From: Mucilaginibacter sp. KACC 22773
GTDB taxonomy: Bacteria; Bacteroidota; Bacteroidia; Sphingobacteriales; Sphingobacteriaceae
Assembly (NCBI RefSeq): GCF_028736215.1
Contig: NZ_CP117883.1
Coordinates: 4,526,001-4,590,000, forward strand
Direction of reading: 5' to 3'
Length of the DNA stretch: 64,000 bases
This document shows positions 25,216-33,365 of this stretch, piece by piece. Below the pieces are notes generated by a model. It was not told where the DNA came from. It searched no databases and worked only from the letters and a program-made list of their open reading frames with translations. Position 1 is the stretch's first letter. Each line of letters opens with the position of its first letter. A program made the position numbers and the translations under genes.

Positions 25216-27108
25216 ATGGATAAGATAGCCGCTCCTGAACCTCTATCAGAAAACAAGCTGGAGGTTGCCTTAATTAAACCGTTTGATAGCATCGCGCTTG
25301 CATTTTCGGGCGGTGGCTTTCGGGCGGCTTCCTTCGCGTTGGGTGTATTATCATACCTCGACAAAGTAAAATTTGATGATTCCGCCGATGAGCTTTTTGG
25401 ACAAAGCCTGTTGCAAAAGGTTAACTATATGTCGTCGGCATCGGGCGGCACCATAGCAACCACGCTGTATGCATTGTACAACAGTAAAGGCAAAAGCTTT
25501 GGCGATTATTATAGCAAACTTTTAACAGCGCTAACCGGCGATGAACTGTTAAAACACGCGATGGAAATGCTGGCCGATAAAAAGTACTGGAAAACCAGGG
25601 AGCTTAAAAGCCGTAATATTATTAACGCGTTTGCACTGGCTTACGATAAATATTTATTTGATCATGCCAACCTTGAATCGCTTTGCCATGACGGGGCGCC
25701 TGGTAAGCATTTACAGGAAGTTTGTTTTAATGCCACCGAGTTTTTTACAGGCCAATCTTTCAGGCAGGATATCAAACTGGTGCCCGATGCCGGTAAAGAC
25801 CCCTATTTCACCTACGGCAATATGGTTATATACCTGGATGAAAAAACAGCAGGTAAACTAAAACTGGGCGATATACTGGCCGCATCGTCGTGTTTTCCGG
25901 CAGGTTTTGAGCCTATAGTTTTTCCAGATGATTTTACGTATCCCGGCCTGTACCCGGCAGACCTAAAAAAGGCACTTACCATGCTACCGCAAACCGGCGA
26001 TAAACAGGAAAAGGAATTTATAAGCAAAAAAACCTTTGGGCTGATGGATGGCGGCATTACCGACAACCAGGGCCTGCAAAGTATGATGTATGCCGATGGC
26101 CGCCGTACCCGGCACGAAACCGACCTGCGGCATTTTGATTTCCTGATGGTTAATGACGTGGGCAGTCATTTTATTACGCCTTATGTAATGCCCGAAGTAA
26201 AAAAGGGCTGGGAACTATCCATAAGGGGATTGATGCTGATAGCCGCGGCGGTTATTGCCATATTATCGGTGGGCGCCTGGTACGGTGTAAAACACAATTG
26301 TGCTTTATTAACAATAGGTTGCTCGTTACTCACTACCGTCCCTTTAATTTTTTTGGTAGCAACGCTTTATTTGAGGCAGCAGTTGTTGGGCGTTGCCAAT
26401 TCGGCATTGATATTAAACTTTAAAAAGAATTTTACCGAACGGATAATTACCGTGCTGGTTGGCTATTTTGCAAAAACACCCTTAAGCATCATTAAACAAA
26501 TGATAAGCGCAAGGGTACAATCGGTGCTGATGCTTAACCTGAGTATATTTTTAAAGCGTATAAGACAACTACTTTACAATAAATTTTACTTTTCGCCGCA
26601 GTGGAAAAACCGGGGCAAGGGTAACCATATTTATGACCTTTCTTTTTCAAACAACATTAACCGCGAAGCCAATGATGGCTACCACTCGCCAACGCCTCCT
26701 ATACTCAACCCCAGCCGCGATATCCAGATTGTTGCCCAGGTGGCCTTCGATATGGGTACCACGTTGTGGTTTGACAAACAATCTACCGAGCAAGAGCATA
26801 GCGAAGCCTGTATTATAGCCTGCGGGCAGTTTACCACCTGTTATAACCTGCTGCAACATATTATGAGGCTGTTGGCCATAAAACCGGAAGATGCCCCTTT
26901 TGATAATAAATACCGCAACCGCTTAATAAAATTAGAACAGCAAATGCTGGCCGACTACGAGGCATTTAAAACCAACCCGTTTTTTTATTACAACCAATCG
27001 GGGGTAGATTTTAAGGTACCAGGCTTTAAGGAGGTTACAATGAAGGAAATTCCATTTCCGGAGGATTGGAAGGTGGATAATATTGAAACTGCCGATGTAA
27101 TTAAGTAA
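25216..27108 (+). CDS. Patatin-like phospholipase with central membrane segments
   Basis: 630 residues, about twice the length of a bare patatin domain. The oxyanion motif SGGGFRAASF is at 31-40, the nucleophile Ser76 lies in MSSASGGT (S-x-S-x-G form), and the catalytic Asp in LMDGGITDNQ is near 278, so the Ser-Asp dyad is complete. Two hydrophobic segments follow (about 338-358 and 365-388). The C-terminal 240 residues are not recognised. There is no signal peptide. It should hydrolyse phospholipid or other acyl esters at the cytoplasmic membrane. The gene is monocistronic; the 328-bp gap before it (24888-25215) shows no clear promoter or RNA. Confidence 0.85.
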   Translation: MDKIAAPEPLSENKLEVALIKPFDSIALAFSGGGFRAASFALGVLSYLDKVKFDDSADELFGQSLLQKVNYMSSASGGTIATTLYALYNSKGKSFGDYYSKLLTALTGDELLKHAMEMLADKKYWKTRELKSRNIINAFALAYDKYLFDHANLESLCHDGAPGKHLQEVCFNATEFFTGQSFRQDIKLVPDAGKDPYFTYGNMVIYLDEKTAGKLKLGDILAASSCFPAGFEPIVFPDDFTYPGLYPADLKKALTMLPQTGDKQEKEFISKKTFGLMDGGITDNQGLQSMMYADGRRTRHETDLRHFDFLMVNDVGSHFITPYVMPEVKKGWELSIRGLMLIAAAVIAILSVGAWYGVKHNCALLTIGCSLLTTVPLIFLVATLYLRQQLLGVANSALILNFKKNFTERIITVLVGYFAKTPLSIIKQMISARVQSVLMLNLSIFLKRIRQLLYNKFYFSPQWKNRGKGNHIYDLSFSNNINREANDGYHSPTPPILNPSRDIQIVAQVAFDMGTTLWFDKQSTEQEHSEACIIACGQFTTCYNLLQHIMRLLAIKPEDAPFDNKYRNRLIKLEQQMLADYEAFKTNPFFYYNQSGVDFKVPGFKEVTMKEIPFPEDWKVDNIETADVIK

Positions 27109-27132
27109 AAAAACTGATCATATGCCGGGTAT

Positions 27133-27654
27133 TCACCTGATACTTAATTTGGCTTTCGTGGCATCCATCAGATTAATTCCGTCCGAAGCGACAAAAGCAA
27201 CAATTAGCCTGTTGTTTTTTGACGAATCTATCACATAGCTGATTCCGTTTTCTTTGGCTATTTCGGTAAGTGCTGATATTGCTTTATCCGACACAGGCTT
27301 ATATAGTTCCTTCGATTTTGCTTCGACCTTCTTAATGGCATCATCCTGGACGTCTTGCATCCTTTTTTGAATGGCCTGAAACTCTTTCCCAATAACATCA
27401 CGAAGAGAATCTGTCAATTTAGGATATCCATCACAACAAGGAAACCTATCGCTATATTCATTCATCATGGCTGTCAGTTGGTCTATAAATTGCTTTTGGT
27501 AAGCTTCTACCTGCTTTTTAACATCTTTAGTCTCCGGCATTTGCGCTATCAAAGCCTTAAGATCAATATAACCTATTTTTACCTGGGCAGAGGCGGCGTT
27601 ACTTCCCAATATCAAGCTTAATGAGGTGATTAAGAAAATCAACGGCCTTTTCAT
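27133..27654 (-). CDS. OmpH/Skp-family periplasmic chaperone
   Basis: 173 residues from the ATG giving MKRPLIFLITSLSL; an ATG 9 bp earlier is possible. A signal peptide ends at about residue 23 (SNAASA-QVKIGYID). The mature protein starts KIGYIDLKALIAQMPE, the OmpH/Skp entry strand, then a long coiled-coil hairpin (about 45-130), and ends with an alpha/beta cap (ISYVIDSSKNNRL). Skp-type proteins hold outer-membrane proteins in the periplasm. The tip carries CCDGYP, an unusual vicinal cysteine pair. Convergent with the patatin gene. Confidence 0.8.
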   Translation of the reverse strand: MKRPLIFLITSLSLILGSNAASAQVKIGYIDLKALIAQMPETKDVKKQVEAYQKQFIDQLTAMMNEYSDRFPCCDGYPKLTDSLRDVIGKEFQAIQKRMQDVQDDAIKKVEAKSKELYKPVSDKAISALTEIAKENGISYVIDSSKNNRLIVAFVASDGINLMDATKAKLSIR

Positions 27655-27748
27655 ATAAAACAAAGATATATTGCATTTCCCCTGGGAACTGGCCCGATTA
27701 TGTTAAATTCTGTTAATTCGATCTGAAATAAAATCCGCTCCCTTAATG

Positions 27749-27756
27749 TAACTTTG
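27749..27756 (+). promoter_or_regulatory. -7 box just before a start codon
   Basis: TAACTTTG matches TAnnTTTG and ends 4 bp before the ATG at 27761. If used, the transcript would begin at or next to the start codon (leaderless). Confidence 0.4.
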
Positions 27757-27760
27757 CCCG

Positions 27761-28168
27761 ATGATTTTAGAGGTAGAAGAAGAATTTATTGTTGGCGACG
27801 ATACATTTCTGGATAGCGTTGTCCCCGATTCATCGCATGGGGTTGTTTTTGAGGATGACCTTACAACAGGCTATTTTTACGCGATAGGAAAAATGCCCGG
27901 CCAGGCAATCCTGGATGCCGTGCATATTTATAATGTAGCCGACGTTACAGATAAAGCAATCCCATGTAATATTAAAATAGCCTGGACCGACGACTGGCAA
28001 TTAGCCTCGTTATTAATCAATAACTACTGCCACGCCATATTTGATTTTAAAAACAAAGTTGGCTATTCGCGCAATGCCTTCCCACCGAGTAATGGCAAAT
28101 GGAGAACTGATAATGACCGAACTGTTTTGACGGACGAGTTGATAGATGAGTTGTTGATGGGGAAATAA
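27761..28168 (+). CDS. DUF2251-like protein
   Basis: 135 residues, soluble. VVFEDDLTTGYFYAIG near residue 30 and ILDAVHIYNVADVTD near 55 fit DUF2251, a small family of unknown function; I am moderately sure of this. The centre has IAWTDDWQLASLLINNYCHAIFDF and a C-terminal acidic helix. A -7 promoter box lies only 4 bp before the ATG and no ribosome-binding purine run is visible. Confidence 0.65.
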   Translation: MILEVEEEFIVGDDTFLDSVVPDSSHGVVFEDDLTTGYFYAIGKMPGQAILDAVHIYNVADVTDKAIPCNIKIAWTDDWQLASLLINNYCHAIFDFKNKVGYSRNAFPPSNGKWRTDNDRTVLTDELIDELLMGK

Positions 28169-28197
28169 CAGATTCAATAAACTTCATAACAAAAACC

Positions 28198-28632
28198 TTA
28201 AGCCAACGAAAAATAAACTATTATAACAATAGGCGCCAAAGTAACAACAGCTCCAATCAAACCAATTAACAAAGTCCGGCCCCAGGAAAAGGTTTCGCCG
28301 CCCTGCTCCATATGCGTTTTCATTTGGGCACCCTGAAAACTTTGTACAATGTAAAATGTAACCCAGGAGTAAATTAAAGGGATTATTATTTTAGGAATAT
28401 TAACAGAATCGGGGATAAAAAACACACCACCAAAAATTATCACGGTTGCTACTACAGTATAAACCCAGGTCATTTTAACTTTTTCAAGTTCATTAAACGC
28501 CTTGTAGTTTTCGGCAATCAGGTAACCGGCAACCAAGGGGCCACCAAGAAATGTTGCCACCCTTATGGCCTGGTCTTTATATATTTTTTTTGTTGTTACT
28601 TCTTCGTAAGTGGCTGGTTCGATAGTAGTCAT
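28198..28632 (-). CDS. Hypothetical integral membrane protein
   Basis: 144 residues with four hydrophobic segments: about 25-42, 55-75, 80-100 and 118-143 (LLIGLIGAVVTLAPIVIIVYFSLA in part). The N-terminus is cytoplasmic and polar (MTTIEPATYEEVTTKKIYKDQ). No family recognised. It converges on the DUF2251-like gene (30-bp gap). Confidence 0.6.
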   Translation of the reverse strand: MTTIEPATYEEVTTKKIYKDQAIRVATFLGGPLVAGYLIAENYKAFNELEKVKMTWVYTVVATVIIFGGVFFIPDSVNIPKIIIPLIYSWVTFYIVQSFQGAQMKTHMEQGGETFSWGRTLLIGLIGAVVTLAPIVIIVYFSLA

Positions 28633-28693
28633 ATTAGGTTTAAATTGTTTATTCAGGAAACTAATATATATAAAGTTATTGAAATAAACTTCC

Positions 28694-29206
28694 TCACTCC
28701 CTCATCTTCTTCAGTTCCCGCAGCATCATCCCATAATCCATTCGCCTTACCATGGCGTTTATGGTGCTGGCTATCCGGTTGGCGCGGGTGGCGTCGGTTT
28801 TGGCACTATCTATCCATTTTATAAAATAGCCGCGGTGGCTTTCGGCAAGGCTGTTAAAAAAAGCCTCGCCCTCGGGCTCGTATTCAAAACATTCCAGCAG
28901 GTCGGCAGGTATCGCAAATTTAAAATCATCATCGGGTTCAAGCTGCGCGCGCAGCATGGCGCCGCGGCTTTTGTGCAGGGCTTTGCAAACATCTTTTTTC
29001 AGCGCCATAATAAAGTTGCCCTCGCCCATGGGCATCAGGGCCATGCCGCGCACGTCCAGGTTATCGAGTTTGCCCTTCACCCGGAAAGATTTTTTATTCC
29101 CGGGCTTCATTTCCTGTGCAATATCGGCCGGAATTTCAATATAAGTCCAGCCGGTTTTTTCGCCCTGTTCAGCAAATTGCAAAATAATGGTAGTAAAATC
29201 AACCAT
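28694..29206 (-). CDS. DUF1905 / YdeI-OmpD-associated family protein
   Basis: 170 residues. The N-terminal 85 residues are a DUF1905 barrel: GWTYIEIPADIAQEM and SFRVKGKLDNLDVRGMALMPMGEGNFIM (in pieces), ending LKKDVCKALHKSRG. The C-terminal part (FFNSLAESHRGYFIKWIDSAKTDATRANRI) is the YdeI/bacteriocin-protection helix pair. Function of the family is uncertain; an envelope-stress link has been proposed for YdeI. The gene stands alone. Confidence 0.75.
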   Translation of the reverse strand: MVDFTTIILQFAEQGEKTGWTYIEIPADIAQEMKPGNKKSFRVKGKLDNLDVRGMALMPMGEGNFIMALKKDVCKALHKSRGAMLRAQLEPDDDFKFAIPADLLECFEYEPEGEAFFNSLAESHRGYFIKWIDSAKTDATRANRIASTINAMVRRMDYGMMLRELKKMRE

Positions 29207-29373
29207 AGCGTGGTATATATTATATTTCTGTTGCTAAATATTTAATAAAAAATACCAATTGTTAAATGTTTGTTAAATCGTACAAATCTATTGATTTAGC
29301 TGTAACGAATGGAATAGTGCCGCTGTCTTATAGATATAAATTAAAAAACAAATAACCTCCAAACAACAACAAT

Positions 29374-29802
29374 ATGAAAACCTTAAAATCAATAATCGCA
29401 GCAGTAGCTTTAGTAATAGTATGTGGCGCAGCCAAAGCAAACGTAAATGCCGAAGGCGACAACCTGACCCGCAATTTCGCAATAAATACTTATGTAGATG
29501 CCATGACCCGCGGCAAAATTCAGGGCCTTGGCGATGTGGTTGACCAATCGGCCAAATTTAATATGTTACGTGGTAAAAACGTATTAAGCTTTACCAAAAA
29601 CGAAATGATTGAGTCGATAAAATCAAACAAAAATATCGAGCAAAATTGTACCACCAGTACCACCATTATGGAAAGTAACTCCGACATGGCCGTTGTAAAA
29701 GTAGATATGCAGTTTGACGGCTTTGTACGCACCAACTACGTAACTGTTGCCAATACCGGCAAAGGCTGGAAAATTACCAACGTATACAGCGTTTTTAAAT
29801 AA
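29374..29802 (+). CDS. Secreted NTF2-like protein
   Basis: 142 residues. Signal peptide to about residue 23 (MKTLKSIIAAVALVIVCGAAKA). The mature part fits a cone-shaped NTF2/lumazine-binding-like fold: helix NFAINTYVDAMTRG, GLGDVVDQSAKFNMLRG, and C-terminal strands MAVVKVDMQFDGFVRTNYV and GKGWKITNVYSVFK. Such periplasmic proteins are common in Bacteroidetes and mostly uncharacterised. A strong terminator follows. Confidence 0.65.
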   Translation: MKTLKSIIAAVALVIVCGAAKANVNAEGDNLTRNFAINTYVDAMTRGKIQGLGDVVDQSAKFNMLRGKNVLSFTKNEMIESIKSNKNIEQNCTTSTTIMESNSDMAVVKVDMQFDGFVRTNYVTVANTGKGWKITNVYSVFK

Positions 29803-29843
29803 AAAGAGAGTTTTAGTTTAGTGTTTATAATGTAAGTAAGTAT

Positions 29844-29870
29844 AGGCCCCGCCAGGCGGGGCCTTTTTTA
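29844..29870 (+). terminator. Intrinsic terminator of the NTF2-like gene
   Basis: AGGCCCCGC pairs perfectly with GCGGGGCCT (9 bp) across the loop CAG and is followed by six T. Confidence 0.9.
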
Positions 29871-29989
29871 TTGCACACGAATGAGGCGAATTTATAAACA
29901 CGAATGGCACGAATTTATTCGAATTGCACGAATTGCCTGTGCATCATGTATTGGAATTTACATAAACATTCGCTTAAACGCTGGCTAAA

Positions 29990-30158
29990 ACTCACCCGGT
30001 CGAGGCTACGCCCGACCACCCTCTCTTCACCTGCGGTGGAAAGAGGGTTTATTTTTAAATAATTGATAATCAAATATTTATTTTAGTAACAACTCTAAAA
30101 CCCTCTTTGCGGCGCAGCCGGAGAGAGGGTGGTCGGGCGTAGCCTCGACCGGGTGAGT
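29990..30158. repeat. Element with perfect 37-bp terminal inverted repeats
   Basis: Positions 29990-30026 are the exact reverse complement of 30122-30158 (outer end ACTCACCCGGTCGAGGCTAC). An inner AAACCCTCTTT pair continues the stem. No reading frame inside. With CACGAATT words at 29875-29935 this accounts for the 400-bp gap 29803-30203 between converging genes. It looks like a miniature inverted-repeat element; a decayed relative is at 1886-2040. Confidence 0.8.
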
Positions 30159-30203
30159 AGTTGCCGCCATGCGATTACTTCATTGTCCCTTAGGGTAACT
30201 TTT

Positions 30204-30863
30204 TTACCGCACCAATGGCCTCAGCACCTTTTCCCATTTATCATAGCCTTTCGGGTTCAAATGCAGGTAATCGCTTTTAAACAGGCTACTATCGGGCTGG
30301 GTTGTGCCGGGTTTATAAGTGGCCGGCACTAAATCTACATAATAACTCTTAGGCTTATTCTTCAGGTAGGCTTTTATCAACCCATTAGCTTTATACACTT
30401 CGGCGTAATATTTGGCGCGCGATGGGCTTGGCTTTACCGACATATAATAAACCTCGGCTTTGGGCAGCTCCCTGTGTACCAGCATCCATAGCTTAGTAAA
30501 TTCATCGGCTACAAACTGCCCGGATTTCCCGGCTGCGATGTCATTTTCACCGGCATAAATAAATATTTTGCGGGGGCTATAAGGCATCATGATATAGGGT
30601 GTATAATAATCAACCAATTGCTCAATGGTGCTGCCGCCAACGCCGCGTTTAATAATGGGCTTACCGGCAAAGCGTTGTTCCAGGTCGGCCCAAAGGCGGA
30701 TGGATGAGCTGCCTATAAATAAAATGCCGTTCTTTTTAGGGAAGCTGATGCTGTCCTGGTGCTTAAAGGCTCTGATCTCGTTATCAAACGGAAACCCTTG
30801 CTGCGCAAACAAATTAGCTGTAAAGGCACAGCCTATTAGCAATAAAAGCAGTTTTAATTTCAT
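30204..30863 (-). CDS. Secreted SGNH/GDSL-type esterase
   Basis: 219 residues with a signal peptide (MKLKLLLLLIGCAFTANLFA, residues 1-20). SGNH blocks: ILFIGSSSIRLW (block I, nucleophile probably Ser53), KRGVGGSTIEQL (block II Gly), IYAGENDIAAG (block III Asn) and SDYLHLNPKGYDKW (block V with Asp and His). All catalytic positions are present. It should hydrolyse an ester, often an acetyl group on sugars, in the periplasm. The gene starts 4 bp after the cytidine deaminase stop, so both may share a transcript. Confidence 0.85.
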   Translation of the reverse strand: MKLKLLLLLIGCAFTANLFAQQGFPFDNEIRAFKHQDSISFPKKNGILFIGSSSIRLWADLEQRFAGKPIIKRGVGGSTIEQLVDYYTPYIMMPYSPRKIFIYAGENDIAAGKSGQFVADEFTKLWMLVHRELPKAEVYYMSVKPSPSRAKYYAEVYKANGLIKAYLKNKPKSYYVDLVPATYKPGTTQPDSSLFKSDYLHLNPKGYDKWEKVLRPLVR

Positions 30864-30866
30864 CGT

Positions 30867-31355
30867 TTATGTAGTAAGGCGCTCTTCAAAAAACAAAAAG
30901 GGCAACTGGTTTTCAATGCCCTGTATTACCCAAACAGGCCCCTGCTGTGCATATAATATAATTTTGATGGGCTTGTTTTGTTTTTTTTCCACTTCGGCCA
31001 ATACCTGCAGGCACGATCCGCATGATGTTACCGGGCGGGTAAGCTCAAATTCATCAGTCTGGGCGGTTACAGCCATGGCTTCCACCGGATCGTTGGGGTG
31101 GTTGGCGCCCCAATAAAACAACGCGACCCGCTCGGCGCATAATCCCGAGGGATAGGCTACGTTTTCCTGGTTGCTGCCATAAATAATTTTGCCGCTTTGC
31201 AACCGCAACGCCGCCCCTACCCTGAACTTCGAGTATGGCGAATGGGAGTTTTTTAATGCTTCGGCTGCTTCAAGACACAGCCTGTAATCTATTTTATCCA
31301 ATTGTTCAATAGTATCGTATTCGTCGAAAGCTATTTTAATTTCGTGGTTAGTCAT
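30867..31355 (-). CDS. cdd: Cytidine deaminase
   Basis: 162 residues. Zinc ligands: Cys73 in GLCAERVALF, with catalytic Glu75, and Cys112/Cys115 in VTSCGSCLQVLAE (the family usually has PCGxC; here Ser replaces Pro). SPYSKFRVGAAL (39-50) and GSNQENVAYP form the nucleoside pocket. It deaminates cytidine and deoxycytidine to uridine and deoxyuridine for pyrimidine salvage. It lies directly upstream of the GDSL esterase on the same strand. Confidence 0.9.
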   Translation of the reverse strand: MTNHEIKIAFDEYDTIEQLDKIDYRLCLEAAEALKNSHSPYSKFRVGAALRLQSGKIIYGSNQENVAYPSGLCAERVALFYWGANHPNDPVEAMAVTAQTDEFELTRPVTSCGSCLQVLAEVEKKQNKPIKIILYAQQGPVWVIQGIENQLPFLFFEERLTT

Positions 31356-31655
31356 AATTATAACCCCTCAAAAAAAGAAGGGGAAACAAGATAAGAATTA
31401 TTTGCGAAATAAGTTTGGTTTGGGTGGGAAAGTGTGTAGAAAGTTGCGGACAATACCATCCAATCATGCTCTTTGGGCGTTTCCCCGTTGGTAGAAACGG
31501 GGCCAGGCCTTTCATTCATACTGCACAGGCATTAGGAGCGGCCCGCACACATGGCCTTTGGGGCCGGTATCCATTGCAGTCCTTAACGCGGGGAAATTTG
31601 TCTGAACTTGGATTAAGCAGATTTTTCAGATTACAGGATTGTGGGGTTATCTATA

Positions 31656-31707
31656 GCGCTAGTCTTGTTAAATGGGTTGAATAAAGGCTAACTTGCGACT
31701 TTGGAAA
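31656..31707. repeat. Left direct repeat flanking the SMI1/KNR4 gene
   Basis: GTCTTGTTAAATGG...GACTTTGGAAA; about 52 bp that recur with few changes at 32490-32540. A GTCTGAAC repeat lies just left at 31600-31646. No gene is supported in 31356-31812. Confidence 0.65.
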
Positions 31708-31812
31708 TGTTGTAAATTAGACGGAAAATTTTTGAATATTAAATTTATTGCTCATCCGGATGTTAATAGCATCAAGGATATAACAAGATTGTAAATCGAC
31801 AAAAAATCGATT

Positions 31813-32304
31813 ATGGATATCAAATATTTAACACTATTAAATAACAATCGTTCCGTTACAAATCAAGGGTCTGGTTTTGTTAAAACATTAGGGCCAATAA
31901 CTGAAGCGGAAATTCTCAGTTTAGAAGCTAAATATAACAACGGGCATACCTTTCCGGCTGCTCTCCGGGAACTACTCTCTCTTGCAGGCAACTATTGTTA
32001 TGTATTGGATTATGGTTTAAATGATACCCAGGAAGAGTTACAACAGTATGCCAGGAGAAACCTTACTGTGTTCGGTCGTACATTTAGTATAGAACGTCCT
32101 TTTTATGTTATTGACGTGTACGGTGGGTCCGACCAGTTCGTGTTCGTGTATCTCGATCAGGGACAAGATCCCATGACCTATCAAGCGGTGTTGTATAAAC
32201 AGCCGGCGAGCGAAGGTTTCTGGATCCGTGAATTAGACATTAATTTATCTAAGTATATCGAGTCGGGAATAAAAAAGATATTAAGTGGAATAAATCCATT
32301 CTGA
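31813..32304 (+). CDS. SMI1/KNR4 (SUKH) family protein
   Basis: 163 residues. The helix-strand entry ITEAEILSLEAKYNNGHTFPAALRELLSLAGN (in pieces) and the following FSIERPFYVIDVYGGSDQFVFVYLDQGQDP match the SUKH fold. Many bacterial SUKH proteins are immunity proteins against polymorphic toxins, but many are orphans. No toxin gene is adjacent. The gene is AT-rich compared with its surroundings and is bracketed by 52-bp direct repeats, which suggests that it arrived as a unit. Confidence 0.75.
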   Translation: MDIKYLTLLNNNRSVTNQGSGFVKTLGPITEAEILSLEAKYNNGHTFPAALRELLSLAGNYCYVLDYGLNDTQEELQQYARRNLTVFGRTFSIERPFYVIDVYGGSDQFVFVYLDQGQDPMTYQAVLYKQPASEGFWIRELDINLSKYIESGIKKILSGINPF

Positions 32305-32489
32305 TTAAAATCTTATTCCAAATGGATTTCTGGCAGACTAATGCCTTGCGCCGTATCTTATAATAAAATGTACCATTATCCACGTGGTTAATTGCGTGTC
32401 GAATCAGACTGCATTGCGCAGATCAAATTCACACGAATTCGCGGCCTGTCCTTAAAATAAAATGAATTATGCCGGATCTGCCCCCCTTA

Positions 32490-32540
32490 GCGCAAGTCTT
32501 GTGAAATGGATTGAGCAGGGCTGACTTGTGACTTTGGAAA
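32490..32540. repeat. Right direct repeat flanking the SMI1/KNR4 gene
   Basis: GTCTTGTGAAATGG...GACTTTGGAAA, same orientation as 31656-31707, about 80 percent alike by eye. A GTCTGAACCAGAG word follows at 32550. Confidence 0.65.
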
Positions 32541-33227
32541 AGCTCTTTTGTCTGAACCAGAGTTTTTCACATGTAAATGTTTTTTCAAAGGTGTTCAAGA
32601 GGGCTACGCCGTTTGCAGAATTAAAGAATTAGCAGAATTTCAGCTGCGGGTTATTGATAATAAGAAGCTCTCATCTTCCCGAAGTGTCAGCAGAACAGCT
32701 TCGGGCGAAAACGGCCAAAACGATGGCGGGTAGTGCGGTGGCAGGGCATAGGAAGTTTTTGCAAGTGCGGGGGATAAAGCGCACCGGGGCAAAATAATTC
32801 CAGCCCAGGTTTTGGCCGTTTTGCAGGGCAGAGGCCTTGCGCGCAAAGCATTTCTGCTGACTTGAATTATTCGCTGTCGTTTGTTTTTTATAGGTGCTCA
32901 TTATCTCGCTACGCTCGGTCTTTTGGTCCTTTTTGTTTCAAGACAAAAAGGGATAGGCCCTCCCGCGGCCATGAGCGGGCCGATGTTGTAGCTTCTACAA
33001 GGTAATTTCGCAACCCACAAAACATCGGGCATAGTTCAGCGATTGCTTCGTGCCTCGCAATGACATAGTTTTCGCTCAGCTAAATCGTTCCCCGAAAAAG
33101 TAAATAGTTCATTAAACCCCTCCCTGCCTTTGCGCTCATTTCTATCGCGCCCCTCCCATGGGAGGGAATTGCTTCGTTCATCCCAATGATGGTTGTGAGA
33201 GGTGATTGTGGATACCTCCAATGATGG
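32541..33227. repeat. Repeat-rich stretch without genes
   Basis: Holds a GTCTGAAC half-repeat (32550), a G-rich block around 32690-32830 in which CGGCCAAAAC faces GTTTTGGCCG, a hairpin CCTTTTTGT/ACAAAAAGG (32928-32951) after CGCTACGCTCGGTC, and a REP half GATTGCTTCGTGCCTCGCAATGACA (33041-33065; split as two words). Frames present are short and carry repeat sequence, so no gene is called. Confidence 0.6.
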
Positions 33228-33365
33228 TCAGGAGATGGGCTTTTTTATTTCTGTAGCTGGTTTTCTATGCCGGAAAATCTCCTGTTTGATCCTAAAGAAA
33301 GCGTAAATCAGCAGGGTTAAACCCAGGATCCAAAACAGGGCGTAAAAATTTCTTAACTTCTCCAT
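33228..33365 (-). CDS. Small single-pass membrane protein, 45 residues
   Basis: ATG at 33365, TGA at 33228. The product starts MEKLRNFYALFWILGLTLL and continues as one hydrophobic helix to about residue 24, then a basic tail (FRIKQEIFRHRKP). The start has Lys and Arg before the helix, as expected for a membrane insert. A near match to the -7 box (CATATTTG) lies 6 bp upstream of the ATG. No family recognised. It is the only convincing frame in this 2-kb island. Confidence 0.5.
   Translation of the reverse strand: MEKLRNFYALFWILGLTLLIYAFFRIKQEIFRHRKPATEIKKPIS

Noticed and set aside
31415..31684. An 89-codon frame on the plus strand
   Set aside because: It runs through the GTCTGAAC repeat and the left direct repeat; composition is not protein-like.
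32548..32901. Overlapping frames of 60-76 codons on both strands
   Set aside because: They lie in repeat sequence and mirror each other; no evidence for coding.
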